The notes beneath the pieces are model-generated. The model ran no database searches and had not been told where the DNA came from. It was given only the letters and a program-made list of their open reading frames with translations. Below, in pieces: positions 8,565-17,965 of a DNA stretch of 64,000 nt; within the stretch, counting starts at the first letter, position 1, and each line of letters opens with the position of its first letter. A program made the position numbers and the translations under genes. This stretch comes from Ruminococcus sp. 210702-SL.1.03 (lineage in GTDB: Bacteria > Bacillota > Clostridia > Oscillospirales > Ruminococcaceae): NCBI RefSeq assembly GCF_020559915.1, contig NZ_JAJCLZ010000001.1:124001-188000 (forward strand), given 5' to 3'.

Positions 8565-10907
8565 TCAATATGCCGCTACGTCAGAAAATTTTACGCCTAC
8601 CTGTTTGCCGTCATATTCGCAGGTGTATTCGTAGGAAACGTCTTTCAGTTTGCCCTTGCCATCTGTAATATCGAAATTGCCCTTTACGGCGCGGGTGATG
8701 TACAGCTTTTTGATCGAGCCGGGATAATTGCTGTCGTAGACCTGAAGCACATATTTGCGGTGGTCGGAGCTGTCTTGTATAAGACCGATAGCATTTACGG
8801 TATGCGAGCCGTCGATGGTGGTAACTACGGGTTCGCCGAGAGCGAGAAGCGATTTCAGCTCGTCAAAGCCCTCATCGCCGTTAAAGAGATCGAAAGTAAC
8901 GGGCGTATCGTCCCACTGCAAAGCGTTGAGGTGGTAGAGAGCCTTATAAAACTCCGCTTCCGAGTCGGAGCTTGCCTTTGCGATCTTGTCTGAGCATTCT
9001 TTGACGTTGAGCGAGAGAAGCTCTACCTTTTCCCACGAGAGGTTGTTCGCGTCAAGCTTATATTTCTTCACCGACCAGCCCTGCTGGAGAGCCTTTGCCA
9101 TAAGGTCGGCGTCAACTTTCAGAACTGAGCCTGAGGAAGAATAATCGAGGTACTTTTTAACGTCGCCGAAGTCGCCCGTGATAAGGGACGGAACGTAGGA
9201 AGAGAGCGGCTGATTTGCCTCGAACTTTTCTTCCACTTCACTGCCCTTGAGGTTATAGCCCTCGGCATCGTATTTCTGCTCGCTGTCGTCCGCGGGAGAA
9301 ACGGCCTTGGTCTTGAGCTGAAGTCTGCCGACGTACCAGTCGCGCGCCATTACCGCCATACCGAAGTCTACGCTCGGGGTATCAGAGGTGCGGAAGTTTC
9401 TGAACGAGAAGCCGTTTTTGGTGGGGTCAAAACCTGTGTTATAGAGCGAGTAGCCCTGTGCCTGCTCGTCCGAATCGGAATAATCTACTATATCGTAATT
9501 CAGAGTGGTAACTATCTGCTTGTAAACGCTTTCGAGAGCGTCTGCGTCGGAAGCCGAGTAGTACTTGCCGCCTGTCTGCGCCGAGAGGTTTTGCAGCCAT
9601 GCGCGGTCAGCCTCTTTGCCCAGACCTATCGTCATAACGATGATGTTGTTATTATTTGCGATTTCCGCAAGCTGCTCTATGCTCTTCGGATTTGATTCAT
9701 CGGAAGCGCCGTCGGAAAGCAGCACTATTATATTTCTCTGATTAGTCGAGCCGTTATCGAAAGTGCTCATGCAGCTTTGGAGCGCTGACTGGATATGAGA
9801 ACCATCGAATACCTCTTTGCCGACGCGAATTTTTTCGAGCGCGTTATTCAGCTTTTCGGTATCGGCGGTGAATTTCTGGAGCTGGGTGTATGTGCCCGTA
9901 AATTTCGCTATGCTGTAAAGGTAATCGCCCTCGCCCTCTATCTTATTGATAAGGCTCTTGGTGAAGTCAAGGCGCTTGAAATTAACGTCGTTTTCGGGAG
10001 AAGTTTCGCACTCCTCTACGGGGTACATAGAGCCGGAGTTATCGAGCAGGAACGCTATTTTGGTAACTGCGGGCGAATTAGCCTTTTTCTCTGTGCCGAC
10101 TACATATGTGCCGTAAGTGTTGATGTCTGCGGAGATAGTACCCGCCGAGCTGTCTGCCCTGCTCTTTATTTTCTCGTAACTCTGAGTCGAAGCGTCGAAT
10201 TTCAGTACTGAGAGGTCAGAGAAGCTTGCGCCCTTTTGTGCGACTTTCTTGCTGTCGAGCTTGAAAGTGATCTTCGCGGTCTGGAACTTGTGGTCGGAAA
10301 CGAAGTCGTAAGCGGTGCTGACGATACCTGTGTTAGAAGAGATCCCGAAAACGTTAAGCTCAGAGATAGATGTATCAGCTATATTTGCGTCGCCGGTAAC
10401 GTTAAGAGTTATCTCGCCGAACTCACGCTTTATATCTACCACAACGTCCTTATCGGGCGTTTTATCATCGGTGCTTGTCTTTTTCGGGTCAAGACCCGCC
10501 ATCAGCTCAAAGCCATCGAGAAGTCCGTCGCCGTCGGTATCAGGATTGAGCGGGTCAGTACCGAGCGCGACTTCGTCGCCGTCGCTTATACCGTCGTTAT
10601 CGCTGTCAACGTCCTGCGGATTGGTCTTGGCGCGCGTTTCAGCTTCGTTGAGCATACCGTCGCCGTCCTCGTCGCCGTCAGAAGCTAGCTCAGGCTCGCG
10701 GTAAGTAGTATTTATCTCAAACTGAGAGATAAGGTTTTTCGCGAGCATTATGCGGTCGTTGGCGCGTATCTTTGCAACTGCCACTATGCTGACTATCGCT
10801 ATCATCAAGATGATGCCCAGCGCAACGGCAAAGCCTATGTGCCTGTTCCTCAGCCGCCTGCTCTGCTTGCTGGCAATAGCTTGAGCGGCTGACATTTCAT
10901 TTTTCAT
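8565..10907 (-). CDS. Membrane-anchored von Willebrand A domain protein with Ca-binding repeats
   Basis: 780 residues from 10907, where GGGAGG sits 7 nt upstream; an in-frame start at 10967 lies before this site. A cytoplasmic N-terminus and one transmembrane helix (about 24-46) put the rest outside. Residues about 75-130 hold three thrombospondin-3/dockerin-like Asp repeats (DGDEDGDGMLNEAE, DSDNDGISDGDE, DTDGDGLLDGFE). A VWA domain with the MIDAS motif DNSGS and ILLSDGASDE follows (about 285-480). The C-terminal part looks like a degenerate papain/C39-like fold: SVDFGMAVMA where CFGM would be expected, then GSHTVNAIG and VYDSNYPG. It is monocistronic. Likely adhesion or surface assembly; not an active protease by this reading. 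Confidence 0.85.
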   Translation of the reverse strand: MKNEMSAAQAIASKQSRRLRNRHIGFAVALGIILMIAIVSIVAVAKIRANDRIMLAKNLISQFEINTTYREPELASDGDEDGDGMLNEAETRAKTNPQDVDSDNDGISDGDEVALGTDPLNPDTDGDGLLDGFELMAGLDPKKTSTDDKTPDKDVVVDIKREFGEITLNVTGDANIADTSISELNVFGISSNTGIVSTAYDFVSDHKFQTAKITFKLDSKKVAQKGASFSDLSVLKFDASTQSYEKIKSRADSSAGTISADINTYGTYVVGTEKKANSPAVTKIAFLLDNSGSMYPVEECETSPENDVNFKRLDFTKSLINKIEGEGDYLYSIAKFTGTYTQLQKFTADTEKLNNALEKIRVGKEVFDGSHIQSALQSCMSTFDNGSTNQRNIIVLLSDGASDESNPKSIEQLAEIANNNNIIVMTIGLGKEADRAWLQNLSAQTGGKYYSASDADALESVYKQIVTTLNYDIVDYSDSDEQAQGYSLYNTGFDPTKNGFSFRNFRTSDTPSVDFGMAVMARDWYVGRLQLKTKAVSPADDSEQKYDAEGYNLKGSEVEEKFEANQPLSSYVPSLITGDFGDVKKYLDYSSSGSVLKVDADLMAKALQQGWSVKKYKLDANNLSWEKVELLSLNVKECSDKIAKASSDSEAEFYKALYHLNALQWDDTPVTFDLFNGDEGFDELKSLLALGEPVVTTIDGSHTVNAIGLIQDSSDHRKYVLQVYDSNYPGSIKKLYITRAVKGNFDITDGKGKLKDVSYEYTCEYDGKQVGVKFSDVAAY

Positions 10908-10984
10908 TTTTTTGCCTCCCTGCGGTAAAAATAATCCCCTTATCTGCAAGCTCGAAAAACCGAGCATACAGACCTCATCATATT

Positions 10985-11013
10985 ATTCTATCATATAATC
11001 GTTATTTAATCAA
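10985..11013 (-). promoter_or_regulatory. Promoter of the VWA gene
   Basis: On the minus strand TTGATT (11008-11013) and TAGAAT (10985-10990) are 17 bp apart. The 320-bp divergent region 10908-11227 holds this promoter, the nrdG promoter and otherwise AT-rich sequence with no other feature seen. Confidence 0.7.
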
Positions 11014-11138
11014 GCAAATTTACAAAAAATAACTCACAAAAAAAATAATTTTTTCATCTCAAATATGACAAATCGGCAAATAGCGATGAATCGGTGTCAT
11101 TTAAAATGTTAAATCAAGGTTAATTTTTCTGATTATTA

Positions 11139-11167
11139 TTGTTTTTAGACATAATAACTGCTATAAT
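11139..11167 (+). promoter_or_regulatory. nrdG-metH operon promoter
   Basis: TTGTTT (11139-11144) and TATAAT (11162-11167) are 17 bp apart, about 60 nt upstream of nrdG. Confidence 0.7.
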
Positions 11168-11227
11168 AAATATGTATACTCATTTACAGTAGGTATGAAT
11201 GAATAATGATCAGGAGATAATTGTAAA

Positions 11228-11770
11228 ATGGAACTTAAAATAGCTGGGCTGGTGAATGACTCGATAGTAGACGGCCCCGGAATGAGATTTACCGTTTTCG
11301 TGCAGGGCTGTCCGCACCACTGCCGCGGCTGCCACAATCCACAGACATGGACATTCGAGGGCGGCAGGACTGAGAGCACGCAGGAAATATTTGAAGAAAT
11401 AATCAAAAATCCCCTGCTGGACGGCGTAACTTTTTCGGGCGGCGAGCCTTTTTGCCAATGCGCCGCGCTGACCGAGCTTGCCGACATGATACTCGGGTAC
11501 GAAGGCTTTAAGATGAACGTCATGGCGTACACGGGCTATACCTTTGAATATCTGATGGAAAACGCGAACGCGGAAAACGGCTATCTTGAGCTGCTGAAAC
11601 GGCTGGATTATTTGGTAGACGGCGAATTTGAGATGGACAAAAAAAGCTACGAGCTGAAATTCATGGGCAGCTCTAATCAGCGGTTCATAGATGTGAAAAA
11701 GTCGCTGGCGGCGGGCGAAGTTATACTCGCTCACGACCCATGGGACAACATCGAGATAAAATTATTATAA
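11228..11770 (+). CDS. nrdG: Anaerobic ribonucleotide reductase activating protein (radical SAM)
   Basis: 180 residues. Radical S-adenosylmethionine enzyme that installs the glycyl radical on class III ribonucleotide reductase NrdD. The N-terminal region has DGPGMRFTVFVQGCPHHC and the iron-sulfur motif CPHHCRGCH (CxxxCxxC), followed by VTFSGGEPF, the typical GGE SAM-binding motif. AGGAGA lies 9 nt before the ATG. Its partner nrdD is not adjacent but about 38 kb away on the other strand (49196-51445). Here nrdG heads an operon with the methionine synthase genes, spaced by 12 bp. Confidence 0.96.
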   Translation: MELKIAGLVNDSIVDGPGMRFTVFVQGCPHHCRGCHNPQTWTFEGGRTESTQEIFEEIIKNPLLDGVTFSGGEPFCQCAALTELADMILGYEGFKMNVMAYTGYTFEYLMENANAENGYLELLKRLDYLVDGEFEMDKKSYELKFMGSSNQRFIDVKKSLAAGEVILAHDPWDNIEIKLL

Positions 11771-11782
11771 GGGAAGCTAAAA

Positions 11783-12454
11783 ATGGAGATAAATATAAGT
11801 ATAAATGTAAACGAAGCGATTAGGTACATGGGCTACCGCGAGCAGCCCCCCGCCCCGCAGATGGAGATGATAGAGAGCTGCCGCCGCGAGCTGGTAAAGG
11901 CGATAACGCCCGCTTGGGTATACCGCGCTTTCGACATCGAGGAATGTGACGATGGGATAAAACTGGCGGGCACGAAGCTGATCTTTAAGGGCGAGGACAT
12001 ACGCCGACACCTCAGCGGGTGCCGGCGGTGCATACTGCTATGCGCTACGGCTTCATCAAAAGCTGACGAGCTTATTCGCCGCAAGGAGGCTGAGGACATA
12101 ACCCTCGGCTACATGACCGACTGCTTAGCGAGCGCGGCGGTGGAAGCCGTTTGCGACGAAGCGGAGAAAGAGATATACGAAAAACTTACGGGCTGCTGGT
12201 TCACATGGCGGTTCTCGCCGGGATACGGCGACTTCCCGCTAGACATACAGCCGATGATAATAGAAACGCTGAACGCGCAGAAACGCGCGGGGGTAGCCTG
12301 CACCGATTCGCTGCTGCTGACTCCGAGAAAATCGGTAACGGCGGTGATAGGCGTTTCAGACGAGCCTATAGAAAAAGGGCGGCGCGGCTGCGCTATCTGC
12401 AAGATGGCGGGCAGGTGCGAATTCAGAAAGAGAGGAATACACTGTGGATCTTAA
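11783..12454 (+). CDS. Stand-alone methionine synthase reactivation-domain protein
   Basis: 223 residues resembling the C-terminal activation (SAM-binding) domain of cobalamin-dependent methionine synthase, present as a separate protein. It should reductively methylate oxidised cobalamin on MetH with SAM. The key segment is FTWRFSPGYGDFPLDIQ (R-x-S-P-G-Y), followed by LLLTPRKSVTAVIGVS, as in the activation domain. The C-terminus carries a Cys cluster (CAICKMAGRCEFRKRGIHC) that could bind metal. It overlaps metH by 11 bp, and that MetH lacks this domain, which fits a split enzyme. Confidence 0.88.
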   Translation: MEINISINVNEAIRYMGYREQPPAPQMEMIESCRRELVKAITPAWVYRAFDIEECDDGIKLAGTKLIFKGEDIRRHLSGCRRCILLCATASSKADELIRRKEAEDITLGYMTDCLASAAVEAVCDEAEKEIYEKLTGCWFTWRFSPGYGDFPLDIQPMIIETLNAQKRAGVACTDSLLLTPRKSVTAVIGVSDEPIEKGRRGCAICKMAGRCEFRKRGIHCGS

Positions 12455-14807
12455 AAAACTGCTTAACGAAAAGGAATTTATATTTTTAGACGGCGGAATG
12501 GGCACTATGCTGCAGGCAGCGGGTCTGGCGGCGGGCGAGAACCCCGAACTGCTGAACCTCACCCACCCCGAGCAGATAGAGGAGATAAACCTAAAATACA
12601 TCGAAGCGGGCGCGGACATTTTCTACTGCAACACCTTTGGCGGAAACAGGCTGAAACTCGCGGCTACGGGCAAGAGCGTAGACGAGATAATCGGCGCAGC
12701 GGTAGAGATAGCGCAGAGGGCGAAAGCGCGCGCGAGCCGTACCGCATACTGCGCGCTGGACATAGGCCCTACCGGTCAGCTTCTCGAGCCGAACGGCTCT
12801 ATGAAATTTGAGGAAGCCTACGACGTTTTCAAAGAGATGGTGCTGGCGGGCAAGGACGCGGACGTTATAGTTATAGAAACCATGACCGACCTGCTGGAGG
12901 CCAAAGCCGCGCTGCTCGCCGCAAAGGAAAACTCTGACCTGCCCGTACTCGTCACCATGACCTTTGAGGAAAACATGAGAACATTCACGGGCTGCGGAGT
13001 AGAGTCGATGACGATGACGCTGGGCGGACTGGGGGCAGACGCCATAGGCATAAACTGCTCGCTCGGCCCGCGCGAACTGCAACCGGTAGTAGAGCAGGTA
13101 TGCGCGCACACGAATCTTCCCGTTATCATAAAGCCGAACGCAGGTCTGCCAGACCCCATAACCAACGAATACAACGTATTGCCCGAAGAATTTTCCGAGC
13201 TGCTCGCCGACATGATACCGCTGGGCATAAAGATAATCGGCGGCTGCTGCGGCACTACGCCCGACTACATAAGGGCTACCGCAGAGAAATTCAGCGGCAG
13301 GAAGTGCGAAGCTAAGTACAAAGAGCTCGGCGCGGGAGTATGCAGCGCGAGCAGAGCCGTACCGATAAACTGCCCGAGGATAATTGGCGAGAGAATAAAC
13401 CCGACGGGCAAGAAGCGCTTTAAGCAGGCGCTTGCTGAGCACGACCTGGACTACATCTGCAATCAGGCGATAGAGCAGATCTCGGCGGGCGCGGAGATAC
13501 TGGACGTAAACGTAGGTCTGCCCGGCATAGACGAAAAAGAGATGATGGTGAGCGCGGTAAAGGCGATACAGGGCATATGCGACACGCCTTTGCAGATAGA
13601 CTCATCTATACCCGAGGTGCTGGACGCGGCGCTGAGAGTTTACTGCGGAAAGCCGATAGTAAACTCGGTAAACGGCGAGGAAAAATCGCTCAACTCAGTA
13701 CTGCCGCTGGTAAAGAAATACGGCACGGCGGTAGTAGGACTCTGCCTTGACGAAAACGGCATACCTAAGACGGTAGAGGGCAGACTAAAGATAGCAGAAA
13801 AAATATGCCGCCGCGCGGACGAATACGGAATACCCCGCAGCGACATTTGTATAGACTGTTTGGTACTCACCTGCTCCGCAGAGCAGGAAGCGGCTATGCA
13901 GACATTGCAGGCGGTAAAGCTGGTAAAAGAAAAGCTGGGCGTAAAGACGGTGCTAGGCGTATCGAACATAAGCTTTGGTCTGCCCTCGCGCGAGATAGTG
14001 AACCGCACTTTCCTCACGATGGCGCTGATGCAGGGGCTTGACCTGCCTATCATGAACCCGAACATCGACTCTATGACATCGGCGGTGCGCGCTTACAGAC
14101 TGCTGGCGAACATTGACAAGAATGCTGCGGAATTTATAGAGAACTACGGCGCAGAGCAAGCGCCCGTGCCGAAAGCCGCAGCGGCGGACATGACCCTCGG
14201 CTACGCTATGGCGCACGGCTTGAAGCGCGACGCGGCAGAGATAACGGAAAAGCTGCTGGAAACTACCGACGCTATGGAAATAGTGAACAACATACTTATC
14301 CCAGAACTGGACAAGACAGGCAACGAATTTGAAAAAGGCAAGATATTCCTGCCGCAGCTCATACTCACGGCGGGCACGGCGCAGGCCTGCTTTGAAGTAA
14401 TAAAGCAAAAGCTTTCGCAGAGCGGCGAAAAGGAAGCCTCTAAGGGCACTATTGTGATATGCACGGTAAAGGGCGACATACACGATATAGGCAAAAACAT
14501 AGTTAAGGTACTGCTGGAAAACTACGGCTACGACGTTATCGACCTCGGCAAGGACGTAGACCCCGAGCTGGTAGCGGAAACGGCTGTAAAGCACAACGTA
14601 AAGCTGGTAGGACTTTCGGCGCTGATGACCACCACGCTGAAAGGCATGGAGGACACTATAAAACTGCTGCGCGAAAGGCACGAATGCAAGATAATGGTAG
14701 GCGGCGCGGTGCTTACGCCCGAGTACGCCGAGATGATAGGCGCGGACTACTATGCTAAGGACGCAAAGCGCTCATGCGACATAGCCAAAGAAGTTTTCGG
14801 AAAATAA
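12444..14807 (+). CDS. metH: Cobalamin-dependent methionine synthase (three-domain form)
   Basis: 787 residues. Transfers a methyl group from methyltetrahydrofolate via cobalamin to homocysteine. Domains in order: homocysteine-binding barrel (about 1-295; zinc ligands in GINCSLGPREL and IGGCCGTTP), pterin-binding domain (about 315-560; IIGERINPTGKKRF, ILDVNVGLPGIDEKEMM), cobalamin cap (about 585-670), and Rossmann cobalamin-binding domain with the DxHxxG lower-ligand motif DIHDIGKNIV. The protein ends after the B12 domain, so the reactivation domain is absent and is encoded just upstream. Start GTG at 12444 overlaps the preceding gene. The GGA in GAGAGGAATAC is a weak ribosome binding site. 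Confidence 0.96.
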   Translation: MDLKKLLNEKEFIFLDGGMGTMLQAAGLAAGENPELLNLTHPEQIEEINLKYIEAGADIFYCNTFGGNRLKLAATGKSVDEIIGAAVEIAQRAKARASRTAYCALDIGPTGQLLEPNGSMKFEEAYDVFKEMVLAGKDADVIVIETMTDLLEAKAALLAAKENSDLPVLVTMTFEENMRTFTGCGVESMTMTLGGLGADAIGINCSLGPRELQPVVEQVCAHTNLPVIIKPNAGLPDPITNEYNVLPEEFSELLADMIPLGIKIIGGCCGTTPDYIRATAEKFSGRKCEAKYKELGAGVCSASRAVPINCPRIIGERINPTGKKRFKQALAEHDLDYICNQAIEQISAGAEILDVNVGLPGIDEKEMMVSAVKAIQGICDTPLQIDSSIPEVLDAALRVYCGKPIVNSVNGEEKSLNSVLPLVKKYGTAVVGLCLDENGIPKTVEGRLKIAEKICRRADEYGIPRSDICIDCLVLTCSAEQEAAMQTLQAVKLVKEKLGVKTVLGVSNISFGLPSREIVNRTFLTMALMQGLDLPIMNPNIDSMTSAVRAYRLLANIDKNAAEFIENYGAEQAPVPKAAAADMTLGYAMAHGLKRDAAEITEKLLETTDAMEIVNNILIPELDKTGNEFEKGKIFLPQLILTAGTAQACFEVIKQKLSQSGEKEASKGTIVICTVKGDIHDIGKNIVKVLLENYGYDVIDLGKDVDPELVAETAVKHNVKLVGLSALMTTTLKGMEDTIKLLRERHECKIMVGGAVLTPEYAEMIGADYYAKDAKRSCDIAKEVFGK

Positions 14808-14887
14808 TTTCTGCGGGTGATTAGCGCGATAAAAACTGCCAATGATACTTTCAGACATCTTTAAAGACAGTGAAAGGAAGTATCGGC

Positions 14888-15151
14888 ATGAAATACCAAA
14901 ACAATAACATAGCTTGCACATCGGCAAGATCTGAGAGAGCCAAGAGGGCGCTTTGCTGCGGGTTCGCAGCGGCGATAATGCTTGCTGCCTGCGGCGGCGG
15001 AGCTGAGGCAAAGGCGGAGAAGCAGACTTTTCTCTTTCCGCAGATAAGCAGCTCGGCGGCGGCTGAAAAGCAACGAGGCGCACTGGCAGACAAGGTGACC
15101 TACTCTTTCAGGATATGCGAGCTTTTAGATAAAATTTTCCACAAAAAATAA
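14888..15151 (+). CDS. Small putative lipoprotein, unknown function
   Basis: 87 residues. The start at 14888 has AAAGGAAG about 6-8 nt upstream. A polar N-terminal leader of about 24 residues precedes a hydrophobic stretch ending in the lipobox-like LAAC (GFAAAIMLAACGG); then come EAKAEKQT and a helical tail (ICELLDKIFHKK). The leader is long for a lipoprotein signal, so anchoring is uncertain. The next gene starts 21 bp downstream, so it may belong to the sensor/solute-binding operon. No family was recognised. Confidence 0.55.
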   Translation: MKYQNNNIACTSARSERAKRALCCGFAAAIMLAACGGGAEAKAEKQTFLFPQISSSAAAEKQRGALADKVTYSFRICELLDKIFHKK

Positions 15152-15172
15152 ATTCAGAAAGGACCGCACGCC

Positions 15173-16663
15173 ATGGGGGAAAAAGATAACGGCAAGAGAG
15201 TATCAGTCCGCAAGGTGCGAAACCGCATGATGATATGCTACACGATAGTTACCGCCATGCTGTTTTTCGCAGCCTTTACATACGCATTCGTAAACCTTAA
15301 GAGCATAGTTTACAAAGAATGTGAGGAGGACATAACGGCGCTGGGCAGACAGTACGCAACAGCTGTAAACAGCTTTACCAAAAGCGTGGAGAACGACACG
15401 AGCGCGCTTTTCACGGTAAACGAGCTGCCCGAGTACGACCCCGTAAAAGGAGGGCTATCCCCCGCAGATGAGAGCGAGCTGAAAAACAGCACAAAAGAGA
15501 TGCTGCTGAAAATGTCAGCTGGCAAGACATACGTTGACTTCATGATATTCTACTCAGACGGCAGCGTTATAGGCAAAGCATCATCGGGCACGAATGCGGC
15601 GCTGAACACAGAGAGCTACGAATACTTCAACGACCAAATGAAAAACGGCGAATGCTGGCTTTTCGGGCTTAGCGGCGCTAACAGAAAGATATACTACATA
15701 AGGCGGCTGAGCGACCACTCGGTACTGCTGCTTTCTGAGTACATCGACGAGCTGGACAAGATAATCAACTCGGAAAACGGACAAAAACAGATATTCATAC
15801 TCACTGACGAACAGCAGAGGGTGATATACACGACTGCTGACGAGAAAAAACTGAAGCATGGCGACGCGATACCGAAAAAATACTCATCAATGTTCGATGC
15901 GGAAAACGAGCACGTTACGGTAAACGGGCTGATGGGCGCAAAGCTGACAACTGACAGCGGCTGGACGGCATACACGATAATGGAACAGCCTTCTCTGATA
16001 AAGATCTCGCCGATAGATGGGCCATCGGCTATGGCGATGCTGCTGATACTGGTGCTTATATCCGTAGCGACGGGCACGCTCGCGACTGCGAAATTCATGG
16101 CTGGCGAGCTGGCGGACACCAACAGCGAATTCATCGACCCCGCTACGGGCGTGCTTAACGAGTACGGACTGGACGAAAAGATAAGCGAGCTGATGGAAAC
16201 CTCTATCATCGGAAGTACATACGCGCTGGTGCTGCTTTCGATAAAGGATGCGGCGGGCATACGGTCTACCGTTACATACAGTTGCTGGAACGACACGCGG
16301 GTGAACGCGATAAACATTATAAAAGAATACTTTGGCGAAAAGGCAGTATACATCGGCAGGATCTCGGAAGACCGCATAGCGGCATTTGTGAACTTCAGCG
16401 AATTTGACATATTCAAAGCGCACGAAGCTATGAACACGGTTTGCGGCGGGCTGCCGGAAGCATTTGAAGAATTCACGCTGGGCGGCGAGAGCGATATGAA
16501 GCTTTACGTTTCGATAGGCATATGCTGCTACCCCGACCACGCAGAGGACTTCAGCTCGCTGATAAGCAAGGCGGCTGAGGCGATGAAGGAAGCCGAGCAG
16601 GCGGAAGGCAACAGCGCAGCTTTCTACAAGCCGGAGAAAAGCAAAGAGGGGGCGGCAAAATGA
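15173..16663 (+). CDS. Membrane sensor with extracellular domain and degenerate GGDEF domain
   Basis: 496 residues. Two transmembrane helices (about 20-40 and 285-306) bracket an extracytoplasmic domain of about 240 residues with Cache-like features (FMIFYSDGSVIGKASSG, YYIRRLSDHSVLLLSEYIDEL). The cytoplasmic part (about 321-490) aligns with diguanylate cyclases: DPATGVLNEYGLDEKI, then a late YVSIGICCYPDHAED and SKAAEAMKEAEQAEGN. The catalytic GGDEF position reads GRISEDR, so cyclase activity is not expected. It may bind nucleotide or act as a signalling scaffold. RBS AAAGGA. The stop overlaps the next gene's start (ATGA), coupling this sensor to an extracellular solute-binding protein. Confidence 0.85.
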   Translation: MGEKDNGKRVSVRKVRNRMMICYTIVTAMLFFAAFTYAFVNLKSIVYKECEEDITALGRQYATAVNSFTKSVENDTSALFTVNELPEYDPVKGGLSPADESELKNSTKEMLLKMSAGKTYVDFMIFYSDGSVIGKASSGTNAALNTESYEYFNDQMKNGECWLFGLSGANRKIYYIRRLSDHSVLLLSEYIDELDKIINSENGQKQIFILTDEQQRVIYTTADEKKLKHGDAIPKKYSSMFDAENEHVTVNGLMGAKLTTDSGWTAYTIMEQPSLIKISPIDGPSAMAMLLILVLISVATGTLATAKFMAGELADTNSEFIDPATGVLNEYGLDEKISELMETSIIGSTYALVLLSIKDAAGIRSTVTYSCWNDTRVNAINIIKEYFGEKAVYIGRISEDRIAAFVNFSEFDIFKAHEAMNTVCGGLPEAFEEFTLGGESDMKLYVSIGICCYPDHAEDFSSLISKAAEAMKEAEQAEGNSAAFYKPEKSKEGAAK

Positions 16664-17907
16664 GCGGCTTTATAAAAAGAGCGACGGCTGCGGCATCGGC
16701 GGCGGTGATAACGCTGACGGCAACGGGCTGCTCTAACGGATTTTTCAAGGAATACCAGAGCCGCGAGGAGATAAGCGTGCCGACCGAAATATCGTTTGCA
16801 TGGTGGGGCGGCGACGCGCGCGCTGATTACACATTCAAAGGCATAAAGATATTTGAGCGGGAAAACAGCGACATAAACGTACAGCCCTACTCCAGCGACT
16901 ACGTTGGCTACAAAGAGAGCCTTGACGCACTTTACAGCTTCGGCAAAGAGAGCGACATAATACAGCTGAACTACGCATGGCTGAACGAATATTCGCCCGA
17001 CGGCGAAGGATTTTACGATCTGAACACGCTGAGCGACGAGATAGCTCTGGACAATTTTACGGAAGAGCAGCTCTCTTACGGCATGATAAACGGAAAACTG
17101 AACGCCATACCTATCTCACTAAACGCGATAACATTTTACTACAACGAGGATATGCTGAAAGAGATCGGCGAGGAGATACCCGAAACATGGGACGACCTTT
17201 TTGAGTGCGGCAGCAAGCTTGCGGCTGAGGGAAAGTACCTCTTTGAAACGGCGAACATATACCTATGGCTGATGCTGACGGCACATGAGGAGCAGACAAC
17301 GGGCAAGGCGGCTGCGGATTTTGACACCGAAAACCTAGCCTCTATGATGAGATTTGCGAAAGAGCTGAATGAGGGCGGCGTGATACACCTTGGCGAAAAC
17401 TATGACAAGACCAACTATTTTGGCGGCAAATGCGCAGGACAGCTATTATGGGCGAGCGACGCGCAGAACTACGCATATTCGGACGACTCACAGATAACTA
17501 CGGTGATAGGCAAATACATCAGCACGGAAGAGCCGCTGCGCAGCGGCTGGTATGTAAAGCCCACGAACCTGTACGCTATCAGCAAGAACAGCGACGACCC
17601 GCAAAGCGCGGCACGCCTGCTGAACTATCTGCTAAACGGCGAAGAGATGGCAGAATTGCAGGGCATAGAGAAAGGCATACCTCTTTCGCGGTCGGCACTG
17701 GAAACACTGGACGGCAAAGAAATGCTGACCGGCACGGCATACAGCGCGGGCAAGATGATAACCGACTCGCAGAACGAACTGCAGCCGATGACAAAAGGGC
17801 TTGAAGATACCGAGAGGATAAACAGTTTTTTTGTGCAGCTTGAGCAGTACATGAAAGGCGAAAAAACTGCTGAGGCGGCTGCGGGGGACGTAATTTTGCA
17901 GAGCTGA
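16660..17907 (+). CDS. Extracellular solute-binding lipoprotein (family 1)
   Basis: 415 residues. The signal peptide ends in lipobox TATGC (Cys about residue 24). The mature part is an ABC-type sugar/oligosaccharide-binding protein: FAWWGGDARADYT, IIQLNYAWLNEYSP, IPISLNAITFYYNEDMLKEIG, WDDLFECGSKLA, and a C-terminal hinge region (NLYAISKNSDDPQSAARLLNYLL). No ABC permease or ATPase gene is nearby. Instead the gene overlaps the membrane sensor upstream by 4 bp, which suggests it presents ligand to that sensor or uses shared permeases encoded elsewhere. A strong terminator follows. Confidence 0.93.
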   Translation: MSGFIKRATAAASAAVITLTATGCSNGFFKEYQSREEISVPTEISFAWWGGDARADYTFKGIKIFERENSDINVQPYSSDYVGYKESLDALYSFGKESDIIQLNYAWLNEYSPDGEGFYDLNTLSDEIALDNFTEEQLSYGMINGKLNAIPISLNAITFYYNEDMLKEIGEEIPETWDDLFECGSKLAAEGKYLFETANIYLWLMLTAHEEQTTGKAAADFDTENLASMMRFAKELNEGGVIHLGENYDKTNYFGGKCAGQLLWASDAQNYAYSDDSQITTVIGKYISTEEPLRSGWYVKPTNLYAISKNSDDPQSAARLLNYLLNGEEMAELQGIEKGIPLSRSALETLDGKEMLTGTAYSAGKMITDSQNELQPMTKGLEDTERINSFFVQLEQYMKGEKTAEAAAGDVILQS

Positions 17908-17916
17908 AACAGTACA

Positions 17917-17962
17917 TAAAAAACGGAAATGGACTTCGAGTGAGCGCATTTCCGTTTTTTTT
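17917..17962 (+). terminator. Terminator of the sensor/solute-binding operon
   Basis: AAAAAACGGAAATG pairs with CATTTCCGTTTTTT around a 15-nt loop and is followed by further T residues. The A run makes it partly bidirectional, so it may also end the convergent XRE gene. The same CGGAAATG/CATTTCCG stem is used again at 31764-31807. Confidence 0.9.
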
Positions 17963-17965
17963 GAT

